This document shows, piece by piece, positions 28,931 to 37,535 of a stretch of DNA of 64,000 nt. This DNA comes from Achromobacter sp. MYb9 (GTDB lineage: Bacteria; Pseudomonadota; Gammaproteobacteria; Burkholderiales; Burkholderiaceae_B), in NCBI RefSeq assembly GCF_002975275.1, contig NZ_PCOQ01000024.1, positions 32,203 through 96,202 of the forward strand. Reading direction: 5' to 3'. The notes beneath the pieces are model-generated. The model saw only the letters and a list, made by a program, of their open reading frames with translations. It was not told where the DNA came from and searched no databases. The position numbers and the translations under genes were made by a program. Numbering within the stretch: the first letter of the stretch is position 1; each line of letters starts with the position of its first letter.

Positions 28931-30096
28931 CCCATCAAATCGTCGTTTGCGGGGCCGGCATCGTGGGCTTGTCCACGGCGTTGGCGTTGGCCCGCCGCGG
29001 CCAGCGCGTCGCCGTCCTGGCGCCGCGCACCACGGTACCGGCCGCCGATCCCAACCGCTATCACCCGCGCGTCTATGCCATTTCGCCCGCCAGCCAGCGC
29101 TTTCTGGCCGAGCTGGGCGTATGGGACGCCATGCCCGCGTCCCGGCTGATGCCCGTCGAAGCCATGGAGATCCATGGCGATGCGGACGGGCAGGTCAACC
29201 TGAACGCCTGGCAGGCGGCGCTGCCGCAACTGGCCTGGATCGTCGAATCCGGCGAGATCGAGCGCGTGCTGGTCCAGGCCGTGCGCATGTTCGGCATCCC
29301 CTGGCTGGAAGACCGCTGCACGGGCTACCAGGATGGCGCGGTCGATACCGAAAGCGGCACGCGCATCCGGGCTGAGCTGTTCGTGGGCGCCGACGGGGCG
29401 GCCTCGCCGCTGCGCACGGCCGCGGGCATGAAGCACGATGCCGTGTCCTATGACGACACGGGGCTGGTCGTGCATCTGGACGCCGAACGCGCCCATCAGG
29501 GCACGGCGATCCAGTGGTTCCGCGACGACGGCGTGTTGGCGCTGCTGCCGCTGCCCGATACCGCCGACGGCCCGCAAGTTTCCATGGTGTGGTCCATGCG
29601 CACCGAACCGGCGCAGGCCTTGCTGGCATTGCCGGCCGACGCGCAGGCCGCCAGGCTGGAAAGCCTGTTGGCCGAGGCCTCCGAGGGGCGCCTGGGCCGG
29701 CTGAAGGTGCGCAGCAAGCTGCACGGTTTTCCGTTGACGCTGGAGCGCGCCCAGATGGTGGCGCCCGGCATCGCGCTGGCCGGTGATGCCGCGCACCGCC
29801 TGCACCCGCTGGCGGGGCAGGGCCTGAACCTGGGCCTGGGCGACGTCGAAGCGCTGGCCCGCACGGTGGCCGATCGCGAGCCCTACCGAACGGCGGGCGA
29901 CCTGCGCGTGCTGCACCGCTACCAGCGCGCGCGCGCCGAACCGGTGCTGGCGATGCGCCTGGCCACCGACGGCCTGCACAAGCTGTTCGCGTCCCGCGCC
30001 ACGCCGCTGGTGTGGCTGCGCAACGCCGGCATGCATTGGGTCGAAAAGGCGCCGTTGGTAAAGCGCCGCCTGATCGCCGGCGCATCGGTCAATTAA
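28927..30096 (+). CDS. UbiH/UbiF/COQ6-family FAD-dependent hydroxylase
   Basis: Flavoprotein mono-oxygenase, most likely a ring hydroxylase of ubiquinone synthesis. 389 residues with the Rossmann FAD motif IVVCGAGIVGLSTALALARRG at the N-terminus (kept here as GAGIVG), the middle DG motif FVGADGAASPLR and the second FAD motif AGDAAHRLHPLAGQGLNLG typical of UbiH-like enzymes. ATG 28927 overlaps the mltA stop by four bases; the longer frame from 28885 lies inside mltA. Which ring position it hydroxylates cannot be decided. Confidence 0.88.
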   Translation: MTHQIVVCGAGIVGLSTALALARRGQRVAVLAPRTTVPAADPNRYHPRVYAISPASQRFLAELGVWDAMPASRLMPVEAMEIHGDADGQVNLNAWQAALPQLAWIVESGEIERVLVQAVRMFGIPWLEDRCTGYQDGAVDTESGTRIRAELFVGADGAASPLRTAAGMKHDAVSYDDTGLVVHLDAERAHQGTAIQWFRDDGVLALLPLPDTADGPQVSMVWSMRTEPAQALLALPADAQAARLESLLAEASEGRLGRLKVRSKLHGFPLTLERAQMVAPGIALAGDAAHRLHPLAGQGLNLGLGDVEALARTVADREPYRTAGDLRVLHRYQRARAEPVLAMRLATDGLHKLFASRATPLVWLRNAGMHWVEKAPLVKRRLIAGASVN

Positions 30097-30238
30097 GTCC
30101 TGCCGCGGCGGGCCGTTGAACCTTGGCCCGGGGCGGCAGTCTGACAGGCATTCGCGCGGCGTTCGGACCCGTCCCCGCCGGCACTGCCGGGATGCGTTAC
30201 GCTTGCGTCCAAAGAACACGATAAGTACAGGAGTACTG

Positions 30239-31039
30239 ATGAACTTCCGCATCTCCGCCACGCTGGCGGCTTGTTTCCTGGCCGGTGGCCTGGGGTTGTC
30301 CGCCACCGCGCTGGCGCAGGCGCCCGCCAAGGGCGACAAGTCCGTGTCCACGCAGTCCGTCGGTCAGCCTGGCAAGGACGAAAAAAGCGTCTCGACCACG
30401 CAGGTCGATCCTGTTGCGGATGCCGTCAAGGAACGTTTCCAGCAGCGGTTCACCGGCATGGACGTGACGGCCGTGCGCCGCACGCCCTATGGCCTGTTTG
30501 AAGTGCAGTTGGGCATGGACCTGATCTACACGGACGAAAAGGTCACCTGGGTCATGGAAGGGCCGTTGATCGACGCCATGACGCGCCGCGACGTTACCCG
30601 CGAATCGCAAGAAAAGCTCAGCGCCGTCTCGTTCGACCAACTGCCGCTGGACCTGGCCATCAAGCAGGTCAAGGGCGACGGCTCGCGCAAGGTCGCGATC
30701 TTCGAAGATCCCAATTGCGGCTATTGCAAGCAGTTGCGCAAGACGATGGAAGACCTGGACAACGTCACCGTCTACACCTTCATGTACCCGATCCTGTCGC
30801 CCGATTCCAAGGACAAGGTGCGTGACGTCTGGTGCGCGGCCGACAAGGGCCGTGCTTGGGACGACTGGATGGTGCGCGGCAAGAAGCCCGCGACCGCCCG
30901 TTGCGACGTGCCGGAAGACAAGCTGCTGGCCCTGGGCCACAAGCTGATGGTGCGCGGCACGCCGACGCTGTTCTTCGCCGACGGTTCGCGCGTCAGCGGG
31001 GCGATCCCGCTTGACCAACTCAATGCCCGTTTGAACTGA
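30239..31039 (+). CDS. dsbC: Thiol:disulfide interchange protein DsbC
   Basis: Periplasmic disulfide isomerase that shuffles wrong disulfides and is kept reduced by DsbD. 266 residues: a signal peptide of about 27 residues, a Lys/Ser-rich linker with an internal repeat (DKSVSTQSV and EKSVSTTQV, residues 33-56), an N-terminal dimerisation domain (about 58-110), then the thioredoxin-fold domain with active-site Cys160-Gly-Tyr-Cys163. Cys199 and Cys222 match the structural disulfide of E. coli DsbC. AGGAG precedes ATG 30239. Confidence 0.94.
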   Translation: MNFRISATLAACFLAGGLGLSATALAQAPAKGDKSVSTQSVGQPGKDEKSVSTTQVDPVADAVKERFQQRFTGMDVTAVRRTPYGLFEVQLGMDLIYTDEKVTWVMEGPLIDAMTRRDVTRESQEKLSAVSFDQLPLDLAIKQVKGDGSRKVAIFEDPNCGYCKQLRKTMEDLDNVTVYTFMYPILSPDSKDKVRDVWCAADKGRAWDDWMVRGKKPATARCDVPEDKLLALGHKLMVRGTPTLFFADGSRVSGAIPLDQLNARLN

Positions 31040-31102
31040 CCGGCGCCGCGCGCCGGCCGGGTAGGCTGGCGCGGCTAGCGCCACGCCACCCGGAGACCCC
31101 AC

Positions 31103-32059
31103 TTGAAAATCGCAATTCTCGACGATTACCACGACGTAGCCCGGCGCTATGCGGATTGGACCTCTTTGGGCGGCGGCGCCGAGGTGCAGATCTTCAACAA
31201 CTTCATCCCGGACGAACAGGTCGAGCCCACGCTTGAGCCCTTCGACGTGATCGTGGCCATGCGCGAGCGCACGCCGTTCCCCGCCGAGCGCATCCGCGCA
31301 TTGCCCAAACTGCGCCTGCTGGTCACGACGGGCATGCGCAACAACGCGATCGACATGCCGGCCTGCACCGCGCAGGGCATCGTCGTGTGCGGCGCGCCCG
31401 GCAGCGCGGACGCCAGCACCGCCACGGCCGAACTGGCCTGGGCGCACATCCTGGGCCTGTTCAAGCACCTGCCCGCCGAAGACGCGGCCATGCGCCGCGG
31501 CATGTGGCAAACCGCCATGCCCGAGCCTCTGGCCGGCAAACGGCTGGGCGTGCTGGGCCTGGGCAAGCTGGGCGCTGCCGTGGCCAAGGTGGGCCAGGCG
31601 TTTGGCATGGACGTGGTGGCCTGGAGCCCCAACCTGACGGACGAGCGCACCGAGGCTGCTGGCGTCAAGCGGGTGGACAAGCACGAACTCTTCGCAACGT
31701 CGGACGTCGTCAGCCTGCACCTGATCCTGTCGGACCGCAGCCGCCATGTAGTCGACGCCGCCGCATTGGCCGCGATGAAACCCACCGCCTATCTGGTGAA
31801 CACGTCGCGCGCCGGCCTGGTGGATCAGGAAGCGCTGATGGACGCGCTGGTGAAGTTCCGTATCGCGGGCGCGGGCCTGGATGTGTACGCGGAAGAGCCG
31901 CTATCGCCCACCGACACCGTCCGCGATCTCGACAACGTGATCCTGACCCCGCATCTAGGCTATGTCAGCCGCGAGAACTTCGAGGCGTTCTACCAAAACG
32001 CGTTGGAAGCCGTGAAGGCGTTCCAGGCGGGCAAACCCATCCGCGTGCTGAACGCGTAG
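31103..32059 (+). CDS. D-2-hydroxyacid dehydrogenase family protein
   Basis: NAD(P)-dependent reductase or oxidase of a 2-oxo/2-hydroxy acid. 318 residues. NAD-binding loop GLGKLGAAVAKVGQAFGMD (about 153-171), then the catalytic Arg in NTSRAGLVDQEAL, Glu in DVYAEEPLSP and His in LTPHLGYVSRENF. The start is TTG with GGAG upstream. Monocistronic: a GC hairpin without T-run follows dsbC, and a strong terminator follows this gene. Substrate unknown. Confidence 0.9.
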   Translation: MKIAILDDYHDVARRYADWTSLGGGAEVQIFNNFIPDEQVEPTLEPFDVIVAMRERTPFPAERIRALPKLRLLVTTGMRNNAIDMPACTAQGIVVCGAPGSADASTATAELAWAHILGLFKHLPAEDAAMRRGMWQTAMPEPLAGKRLGVLGLGKLGAAVAKVGQAFGMDVVAWSPNLTDERTEAAGVKRVDKHELFATSDVVSLHLILSDRSRHVVDAAALAAMKPTAYLVNTSRAGLVDQEALMDALVKFRIAGAGLDVYAEEPLSPTDTVRDLDNVILTPHLGYVSRENFEAFYQNALEAVKAFQAGKPIRVLNA

Positions 32060-32075
32060 CCATGCGTCGCAGGCG

Positions 32076-32108
32076 AAAAAATGGCCGCAATGACGCGGCC
32101 ATTTTTTT
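32076..32108. terminator. Rho-independent terminator, bidirectional
   Basis: A-run, TGGCCGC, six-base loop, GCGGCCA, T-run of seven. Symmetrical, so it can serve the hydroxyacid dehydrogenase (+) and ttcA (-), which converge here. Confidence 0.93.
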
Positions 32109-32125
32109 GCGCGCAACGGCTTATA

Positions 32126-33220
32126 TCAGCTGCGCGTGAACGTCACCTTCTTTTCGATGATTGCGCCCGGTTCCAGCGCATTCGGCGTGTCGCCACACGC
32201 GTCGTCGCCGTCTTCGTCCGGATCCACCGCGTCAAACGCCGTGTCGCCATTGGCGTCCGGCACGCCCGTGGGCTTCAGGCCCACGAAGTCGAACAGGTCG
32301 CGGTCCATCAGGTGCGACGGCACCACGCGCGACAGTGCGTTGAACACGTTCCACGAGCGGCCTGGATGCTGCTTGTCCCAGTCCTTGATCATCCGGCCCA
32401 CTTCCTTGCGCTTCAGGTTTTCCTGGGAACCGCAGAGATTGCACGGGATGATGGGGAATTGCTTGAGTTCGGCGTAGGCGATCAGGTCCGATTCGGCCAC
32501 ATAGGCCAGCGGGCGGATCACCGTGTGGCGGCCGTCGTCGGACACCAGCTTGGGCGGCATGCCCTTGGCCTTGCCGCCGTAGAACAGGTTCAGGAAGAAG
32601 GTGGCCAGAATGTCATCGCGGTGGTGGCCCAGCGCAATCTTCGTGGCGCCCAGTTCGGACGCGACGCGGTACAGGATGCCGCGGCGCAGGCGCGAACAGA
32701 GCGAGCACATCGTCTTGCCCTCTTCCAGCACGCGCGTCACGATGGAATACGTGTCTTGCGTTTCGATATGGAAGGGCACGCCCAGTTCCTTCAGGTACTG
32801 GGGCAGGATGTGGTCGGGGAAATCAGGTTGCTTCTGGTCCAGGTTGACCGCGATCAGCTCGAACTTGAACGGCGCGCGCTTTTGCAGCTGAAGCAGGATG
32901 TCCAGCATCGCATAGGAATCCTTGCCACCCGACAGGCAGACCATGACGCGGTCGCCTTCGCCGATCATGTTGTAGTCGGACAGCGCGCGCGTCGTCTCGC
33001 GGGCCAGGCGCTTGGTCAGCTTGTTGCCTTCGTAGCGGGCCTTCTCCGCAGCAAGCGCATCTTTTGCGCGCGGCGTGGGGGCCGCCTCCCCGCCGGGCCG
33101 CCCCAAGGGGGGAGTGCCCCCTTGGGGGGCAGCAAGCGCATCTTGTGCGCGCAGCGTGGGGGCTACATTCTCGTCGGTTTCGGTACGGAAGCGGATGCCG
33201 GGGGGAGCGATATCGTTCAT
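32126..33220 (-). CDS. ttcA: tRNA 2-thiocytidine(32) synthetase TtcA, with repeat-derived N-terminal extension
   Basis: Iron-sulfur enzyme that thiolates cytidine 32 in some tRNAs. 364 residues, about 50 longer than E. coli TtcA. The PP-loop ATP motif is [12 protein letters not shown] (about 94-105); further CxxC motifs MCSLC and CNLC supply cluster ligands. The extra length is at the N-terminus: residues 20-32 ([13 protein letters not shown]) and 47-59 ([13 protein letters not shown]) are two copies of one 13-residue unit joined by a Gly/Pro linker, encoded by a dispersed GC-rich repeat. Starts two bases after the folB stop, so folB-ttcA form an operon. An internal start after the repeat is possible but no ATG/GTG with a good site is obvious. 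Confidence 0.92.
   Translation of the reverse strand: MNDIAPPGIRFRTETDENVAPTLRAQDALAAPQGGTPPLGRPGGEAAPTPRAKDALAAEKARYEGNKLTKRLARETTRALSDYNMIGEGDRVMVCLSGGKDSYAMLDILLQLQKRAPFKFELIAVNLDQKQPDFPDHILPQYLKELGVPFHIETQDTYSIVTRVLEEGKTMCSLCSRLRRGILYRVASELGATKIALGHHRDDILATFFLNLFYGGKAKGMPPKLVSDDGRHTVIRPLAYVAESDLIAYAELKQFPIIPCNLCGSQENLKRKEVGRMIKDWDKQHPGRSWNVFNALSRVVPSHLMDRDLFDFVGLKPTGVPDANGDTAFDAVDPDEDGDDACGDTPNALEPGAIIEKKVTFTRS
33044..33172 (-). repeat. Dispersed GC-rich repeat inside ttcA coding sequence
   Basis: On the minus strand this stretch reads CCCCCACGCTGCGC, a short spacer, GCTTGCTGCCCCCCAAGG, then CCCCTTGGGGCGGCCCGGC, followed by a second copy of the first half (GGCCCCCACGCCGCGC to GCTTGCTGC). 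The same order of blocks occurs in the intergenic copy at 62082-62157. Here it stays in frame and encodes ttcA residues about 17-59. Confidence 0.85.
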
Positions 33221-33222
33221 GG

Positions 33223-33582
33223 TCAACGGGTAATCTGTATTTCCACGCCCACCGCCGCACAGTCGGAAAAGGCCATGGGCTTGCTGATGCGAAGGCGCAG
33301 CGAGCGGATTTCCTGGAAGTCGGCCAGCAGGCGCGCGGCGACTTGTTCGGACAGGGTTTCGATCAGGTTCACATGCGCCTGCGTGCATTCCTCGACGATG
33401 GCTTCGCGCAACCGGCGGTAATCCAGCACGCTGTGGATATCGTGATCGTCGACCGAGCGCTGGATATCCACGTCGAACTCGGCGTCGACGTGCAAGGGCT
33501 GGGTGGCGCGTCGCTCGTGTTCAAGGATGCCGATGCGGGCGTCGAGCGCAAGCCCGGAAAGGATGATGCGGCGTGTGGGCAT
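33223..33582 (-). CDS. folB: Dihydroneopterin aldolase
   Basis: Splits 7,8-dihydroneopterin in folate synthesis. 119 residues, the usual length of a FolB subunit. Motifs include [18 protein letters not shown] at the N-terminus (with the Glu of the active site), [15 protein letters not shown], and [17 protein letters not shown]; the conserved Lys is in RISKPMAF. First gene of a folB-ttcA pair. Confidence 0.93.
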   Translation of the reverse strand: MPTRRIILSGLALDARIGILEHERRATQPLHVDAEFDVDIQRSVDDHDIHSVLDYRRLREAIVEECTQAHVNLIETLSEQVAARLLADFQEIRSLRLRISKPMAFSDCAAVGVEIQITR

Positions 33583-33705
33583 GATGGAAACCTGGGTGGG
33601 ACAGGCGGGATTGTAAGGCGACAGCGGGCCGGGGGCGGCGCGCTGGCTACAATTCGGCCATGTCCGGGCGTCTTCACGACGCCGGCGCAGTCAATAAGGG
33701 GTGAA

Positions 33706-34608
33706 ATGCAACAGATGCACGATGCGGTCATTGTAGGCGGCGGCCCGGCCGGCGCTTCCTGCGCCCTGTGGCTGGCCAGGCTGGGTCTGTCCCCGCTATT
33801 GGTCGAAGCCGGCCCCCGCCTGGGCGGTCTGGCCAATGACAACCCGTTCGCCGACGATTGGATCGCCGTGCTGCCCGGAGTGACCGGCCAGCAGGTGGCG
33901 GCCAACATCGACACCAGCGTGCGCGCGGCCGGCGTGCCGCTGCGCCTGGAAACCCGCGTGACTGGCGTCTTGCCCTGCAAGGGCGGCATCCAGGCTACCC
34001 TGACCGGCCTGGACGGCAGCCAGACCCAGGTGCGCGGACGCACGCTGGTGATCGCCTCCGGCGTGCGCGCCAAGGGCTTGCCGGACCACCCGCCTGGGGC
34101 GACGTGGCCAGGCGTGCTGATCGGCCCGGGGTCCCCCATCGTCGCGCAGGACTACTCCGGCCTGTCGGTCGCGGTGCTGGGCGGGGGCGACAACGCGTTT
34201 GAAAACTACGTCTATGTGCGCAATCGCGGCGCCCGCGCCGTGCATCTATATGCCCGCAGCGTTCGCGCCCAGCAACAGTGGGTGACGCGCGCCGGCCGCG
34301 AAGGCGTGCGCATCGGACCGTACCAGGTAGATCCCGTCCGGCGCAGCGTGGACGGCCAGCCCTACGACCTGATCCTGGTCTTCTACGGCTGGGAGCCGCA
34401 AGCCGCCTTTGCCGACGGCCTGCGATTGGCCCGCGACGATCGTGGCTACATCCGCACGGATGTCGCCACCGCCGAAACCAGCGTGCCCGACATCTACGCC
34501 GTGGGCGAAGTGGCGCACCGGATGCATCCCTGCGTCGTCACCTCGCTGGCGGACGGCGTGGTGGCGGCCAAGGCCATCCAGCGGCGCTGGGAGCGGGCAG
34601 GGGAATAA
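33706..34608 (+). CDS. Thioredoxin reductase-like FAD/NAD(P)-binding oxidoreductase
   Basis: 300 residues with an N-terminal FAD motif (IVGGGPAGASCALWLARLG), a second dinucleotide motif (VAVLGGGDNAFENYVYV, about 155-172) and the FAD-closing segment IYAVGEVAHRMHPCVVTSLADG. The layout is that of the thioredoxin reductase/ferredoxin-NADP reductase branch, but the CxxC redox pair of TrxB is absent, so it is not a thioredoxin reductase in the strict sense. AAGGGG precedes ATG 33706; the frame upstream to 33064 is not used. Electron acceptor unknown. Confidence 0.87.
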   Translation: MQQMHDAVIVGGGPAGASCALWLARLGLSPLLVEAGPRLGGLANDNPFADDWIAVLPGVTGQQVAANIDTSVRAAGVPLRLETRVTGVLPCKGGIQATLTGLDGSQTQVRGRTLVIASGVRAKGLPDHPPGATWPGVLIGPGSPIVAQDYSGLSVAVLGGGDNAFENYVYVRNRGARAVHLYARSVRAQQQWVTRAGREGVRIGPYQVDPVRRSVDGQPYDLILVFYGWEPQAAFADGLRLARDDRGYIRTDVATAETSVPDIYAVGEVAHRMHPCVVTSLADGVVAAKAIQRRWERAGE

Positions 34609-34630
34609 GCCACCCCGGCGCGCCCCGCCC

Positions 34631-35428
34631 CTAGCGCGCCAGCAGGAACTCCAGCACCGCGTCCATGAATTGCGCAGGCAATTCGATGTTCGACAGGTGC
34701 ACCGCTGGCAGCTCCAGCAACCGGGCGCCGGGCACCGTGGCCGCGATGGCCGCGCCATGGCTGGCGGCCGTCACGGTGTCATCGCGGCCCGAGATGACCA
34801 GGGTCGGCGCCGTGATCAGCGCGATGGTGCGGCGCAAGTCCGCGTCGCGCACCGCCGCGAACGCACCCGCCAAACCGTGCTTGTCGGTGGCCATCAGCAT
34901 GGCGCGGAACGCGTCGATGACCGGGCCGCCGGCTTGCAGCATGCGGGCGGGAAACCAATTGCCCAGGAACATCTCGGCGGTATCGGTCATGTCGGCCGCC
35001 CGCAGCGTGGCGGCGATGCGTTCGTCCCATTGCGGCGCGGGCCCCAGGTAGGCCGACGTGTTGGCCAGGACCAGCCGGCCGATGCGTTCCGGCGCGTGCA
35101 CGCCCAGCCATTGCCCGATAAAGCCGCCTAGCGACAACCCCAGGAAATGCGGGCGCGGGATGGCCAGGCCATCCAGCAACTCGACGACGTCGTGGCCCAG
35201 CCGATCCATCGAATAGGCGCCCGCCGGCACGCCCGATGCGCCGTGGCCGCGCGTGTCGTAGCGCAGCACGCGGAAATGTTGGGAAAGAGCGGGAATCTGG
35301 CCGTCCCACATGTGCAACGTGGTGCCGATGGAATTGGACAGGACCAGCACGGGCAAGCCGGCGGCGCCATCAAGGCGGTAGGCCATCCGGACACCGTCGC
35401 CGGTGGTGAAAAACGAGAGGTCTTGCAT
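34631..35428 (-). CDS. pcaD: 3-oxoadipate enol-lactonase-like alpha/beta hydrolase
   Basis: 265 residues. Nucleophile elbow GLSLGGF (about residue 100), oxyanion region VLSNSIGTTLHMWD near the N-terminus and DTRGHGAS are as in PcaD; the Asp-His pair is in SGRDDTVT and LPAVHLSNIELP. PcaD hydrolyses beta-ketoadipate enol-lactone to beta-ketoadipate, the substrate of the PcaIJ-type transferase encoded at 37536-38901, which supports the name. Divergent from a LysR gene. ATG 35428 is used; the frame extends to 35665 only as an open frame across the regulator start. Confidence 0.8.
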   Translation of the reverse strand: MQDLSFFTTGDGVRMAYRLDGAAGLPVLVLSNSIGTTLHMWDGQIPALSQHFRVLRYDTRGHGASGVPAGAYSMDRLGHDVVELLDGLAIPRPHFLGLSLGGFIGQWLGVHAPERIGRLVLANTSAYLGPAPQWDERIAATLRAADMTDTAEMFLGNWFPARMLQAGGPVIDAFRAMLMATDKHGLAGAFAAVRDADLRRTIALITAPTLVISGRDDTVTAASHGAAIAATVPGARLLELPAVHLSNIELPAQFMDAVLEFLLAR

Positions 35429-35558
35429 GGCGGTCTCTGCCTTGTCAGGGAAAGGGTGAGGCAAATCGTAGTTGCGTGGCATGCGATAAGAAATTACAAA
35501 GTCTGGACGATCATTCTCAGAAAAACGGACACTGGAGCCCCACATCAGCGACTTCACC

Positions 35559-36494
35559 TTGCACGATCTGCAGTGCTTCGACGCCGTGGCGCGCGCGGGC
35601 GGCTTCCAGGCCGCGGCCCAGGCCCTGCATCGTTCGCATCCCGCTGTGTTCGCGGCCGTGGCCAAGCTTGAACGCCAGCTGGATCTGGCCTTGCTGGACC
35701 GTAGCGGCTATCGCGTGCGGCTGACGCCGGCGGGGCAGTCCTTTCATCGCCGTGCCCAAGGCCTGCTGCGCGAACTGGAAGGCCTGCGCACGCATGCCGC
35801 GCAGTTGGCGATGGGCGAAGAAAGCGATCTGCACGTGGTGATCGGCGATCTGTGCCCGCGGCCGTGGATGCTGGCGGTGCTGAACCGCTTTTCCGCGCAG
35901 TGCCCCGGCACGCGCCTGCACCTGCACTTCGAAGCCGTCGGCGGCCCGGCGGAACGCCTGCTGGATGGTGACGCGGATCTGATCCTGCACCGCGTCGACA
36001 AGCAAGAGCCGCGCGTCGAATGGCTGGACCTGGCCAAGGTGCCGTTCATTCCGGTGGCGGCGCCCGGCTTTTTTCCCGCTGCACGAGCCCGTGCCGTCAG
36101 CTTGCGGCAATTGCGCGAGGCCACGCAATGCGTGATGCGCGACACGGCTCGCCATACCCCGCCGCGTGATTACTTCATGGTGGATGGCGCGCCGCAATGC
36201 ACGGTGCCGGACCAACTCATGAAAAAGGACGTCATCCTGCAAGGCATGGGCTGGGGCCATCTGCCGCGGTTCCTGATCGAAGACGAATTGCGCGACGGCG
36301 GGCTGGTGTCGATCGCCAGCCGCCATCTGCCGGGCAGCGTCGAGGAACTGGTCGCCGCCCGGCGCAGCGACCGCCCGCAGGGGCCCGTCGCCAACCGCCT
36401 GTGGCAGGCGCTGCAGGAAGAGGCCGCGGCAAAGCCGCAAGTCCAAGGCCTGCGTTCACCTCAGGCGAAGGCCGCCCTCCAGATTGCAGAATAG
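35559..36494 (+). CDS. LysR-family transcriptional regulator
   Basis: About 311 residues: winged helix-turn-helix near the N-terminus (HDLQCFDAVARAGGFQAAAQ, then HRSHPAVFAAVAKLE) and a LysR effector domain. TTG 35559 is the first conventional start, but it has no Shine-Dalgarno. GGAG at 35534-35537 is instead six bases from an in-frame ATC at 35544, which would give the N-terminus (start)-SDFTLHDLQ. Divergent from the pcaD-like gene and upstream of the CoA-transferase genes, so regulation of both sides is likely. Confidence 0.87.
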   Translation: MHDLQCFDAVARAGGFQAAAQALHRSHPAVFAAVAKLERQLDLALLDRSGYRVRLTPAGQSFHRRAQGLLRELEGLRTHAAQLAMGEESDLHVVIGDLCPRPWMLAVLNRFSAQCPGTRLHLHFEAVGGPAERLLDGDADLILHRVDKQEPRVEWLDLAKVPFIPVAAPGFFPAARARAVSLRQLREATQCVMRDTARHTPPRDYFMVDGAPQCTVPDQLMKKDVILQGMGWGHLPRFLIEDELRDGGLVSIASRHLPGSVEELVAARRSDRPQGPVANRLWQALQEEAAAKPQVQGLRSPQAKAALQIAE

Positions 36495-36566
36495 GCATTT
36501 GCCCGCGTCGCGCACACACTCTGTCTCCACAAGTTGATCAATCAATGATCACGTCGGGAGACAAGC

Positions 36567-37535
36567 ATGTTGCACGCGCATCGCTGGCTGGCTGCCGGCG
36601 CGATGGCATTCGTCGTGGCAAGCCAGGCCCATGCCGCCTGGCCTGAACGGCCGATCACCCTCATCATCCCGGCCGCGCCCGGCGGCACCACCGACATCGC
36701 CGCGCGGCTGATCGCCGACAAGCTGGGCGTCAAGCTGGGGCAGCAGGTCATCGTGGAGAACCGCGCGGGCGCCGCCGGCATCATCGGGGCGCAGACGATG
36801 GCGCGCGCCAAACCCGACGGCTACACCTTGCTGATGGGCAACATCGGCCCCAACGCGATCAACTACGCTCTGTACAAGACGCTGCCCTACAAGCCCGCCG
36901 ATTTCGCGCCCGTGACGTTGGTGATATCAGTGCCCAACGTGCTGGTGGTGAATGAAGCCTCGCCAGCACGCTCGGTCGCCGACCTGCTGGCCTTGGCCAG
37001 GAAGGACCCGGCCAAGGTGTCGTTCGGCAGCTCCGGCGCGGGACAGTCGCCGCACCTGTCGGCTGAACTCTTCAAGCAGCGCGCCGGCATTCCCGGCACG
37101 CACGTGCCCTACAAGGGCGCGGGCCCCGCGGTTGCCGCGCTATTGGGCCAGCAGTTCACCTTCATGATCGACAACCTGCCCAGCTCGATGCCCTTCATCC
37201 AGTCCGGCAAGCTGCGCGCGCTGGCCGTCACCAGCGACCGCCGCCTGGCCGAATTGCCCGACGTGCCGACCATGGCCGAGGCCGGCGTGAAGGACATGGT
37301 GGTGACGGCATGGTTCGGCCTGGTCGCCCCGGCCGGCACGCCTCAGGCCGTCGTCGACAAGCTCTACGCGGCGACGCGCGACGTGGTGCGCAGCCCCGAA
37401 ATCAGCGACCGCTTCAAGGCCATGGGCGGGCAGGCGGGCGGCAATACGCCGGCCGAGTTCAGCGCGTTCATCGACCAGGAGCGCGCCCGCTGGAAACAGA
37501 TCGTGGATACGGCCGGACTGGCGCAGGAGCAATAA
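36567..37535 (+). CDS. Bug-family (tripartite tricarboxylate) substrate-binding protein
   Basis: Periplasmic solute-binding protein of 322 residues, with a signal peptide ending in SQAHA. The family signatures are WPERPITLIIPAAPGGTTD, ENRAGAAGIIGAQ, PDGYTLLMGNIG and HVPYKGAGPAVAALLG. No TctA or TctB permease genes are present in the window, which is common for the many lone Bug proteins of Bordetella-like bacteria. Its stop is immediately followed by the GTG of pcaI with no gap, so it belongs to the CoA-transferase operon and probably binds an aromatic acid or related carboxylate. Confidence 0.9.
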   Translation: MLHAHRWLAAGAMAFVVASQAHAAWPERPITLIIPAAPGGTTDIAARLIADKLGVKLGQQVIVENRAGAAGIIGAQTMARAKPDGYTLLMGNIGPNAINYALYKTLPYKPADFAPVTLVISVPNVLVVNEASPARSVADLLALARKDPAKVSFGSSGAGQSPHLSAELFKQRAGIPGTHVPYKGAGPAVAALLGQQFTFMIDNLPSSMPFIQSGKLRALAVTSDRRLAELPDVPTMAEAGVKDMVVTAWFGLVAPAGTPQAVVDKLYAATRDVVRSPEISDRFKAMGGQAGGNTPAEFSAFIDQERARWKQIVDTAGLAQEQ

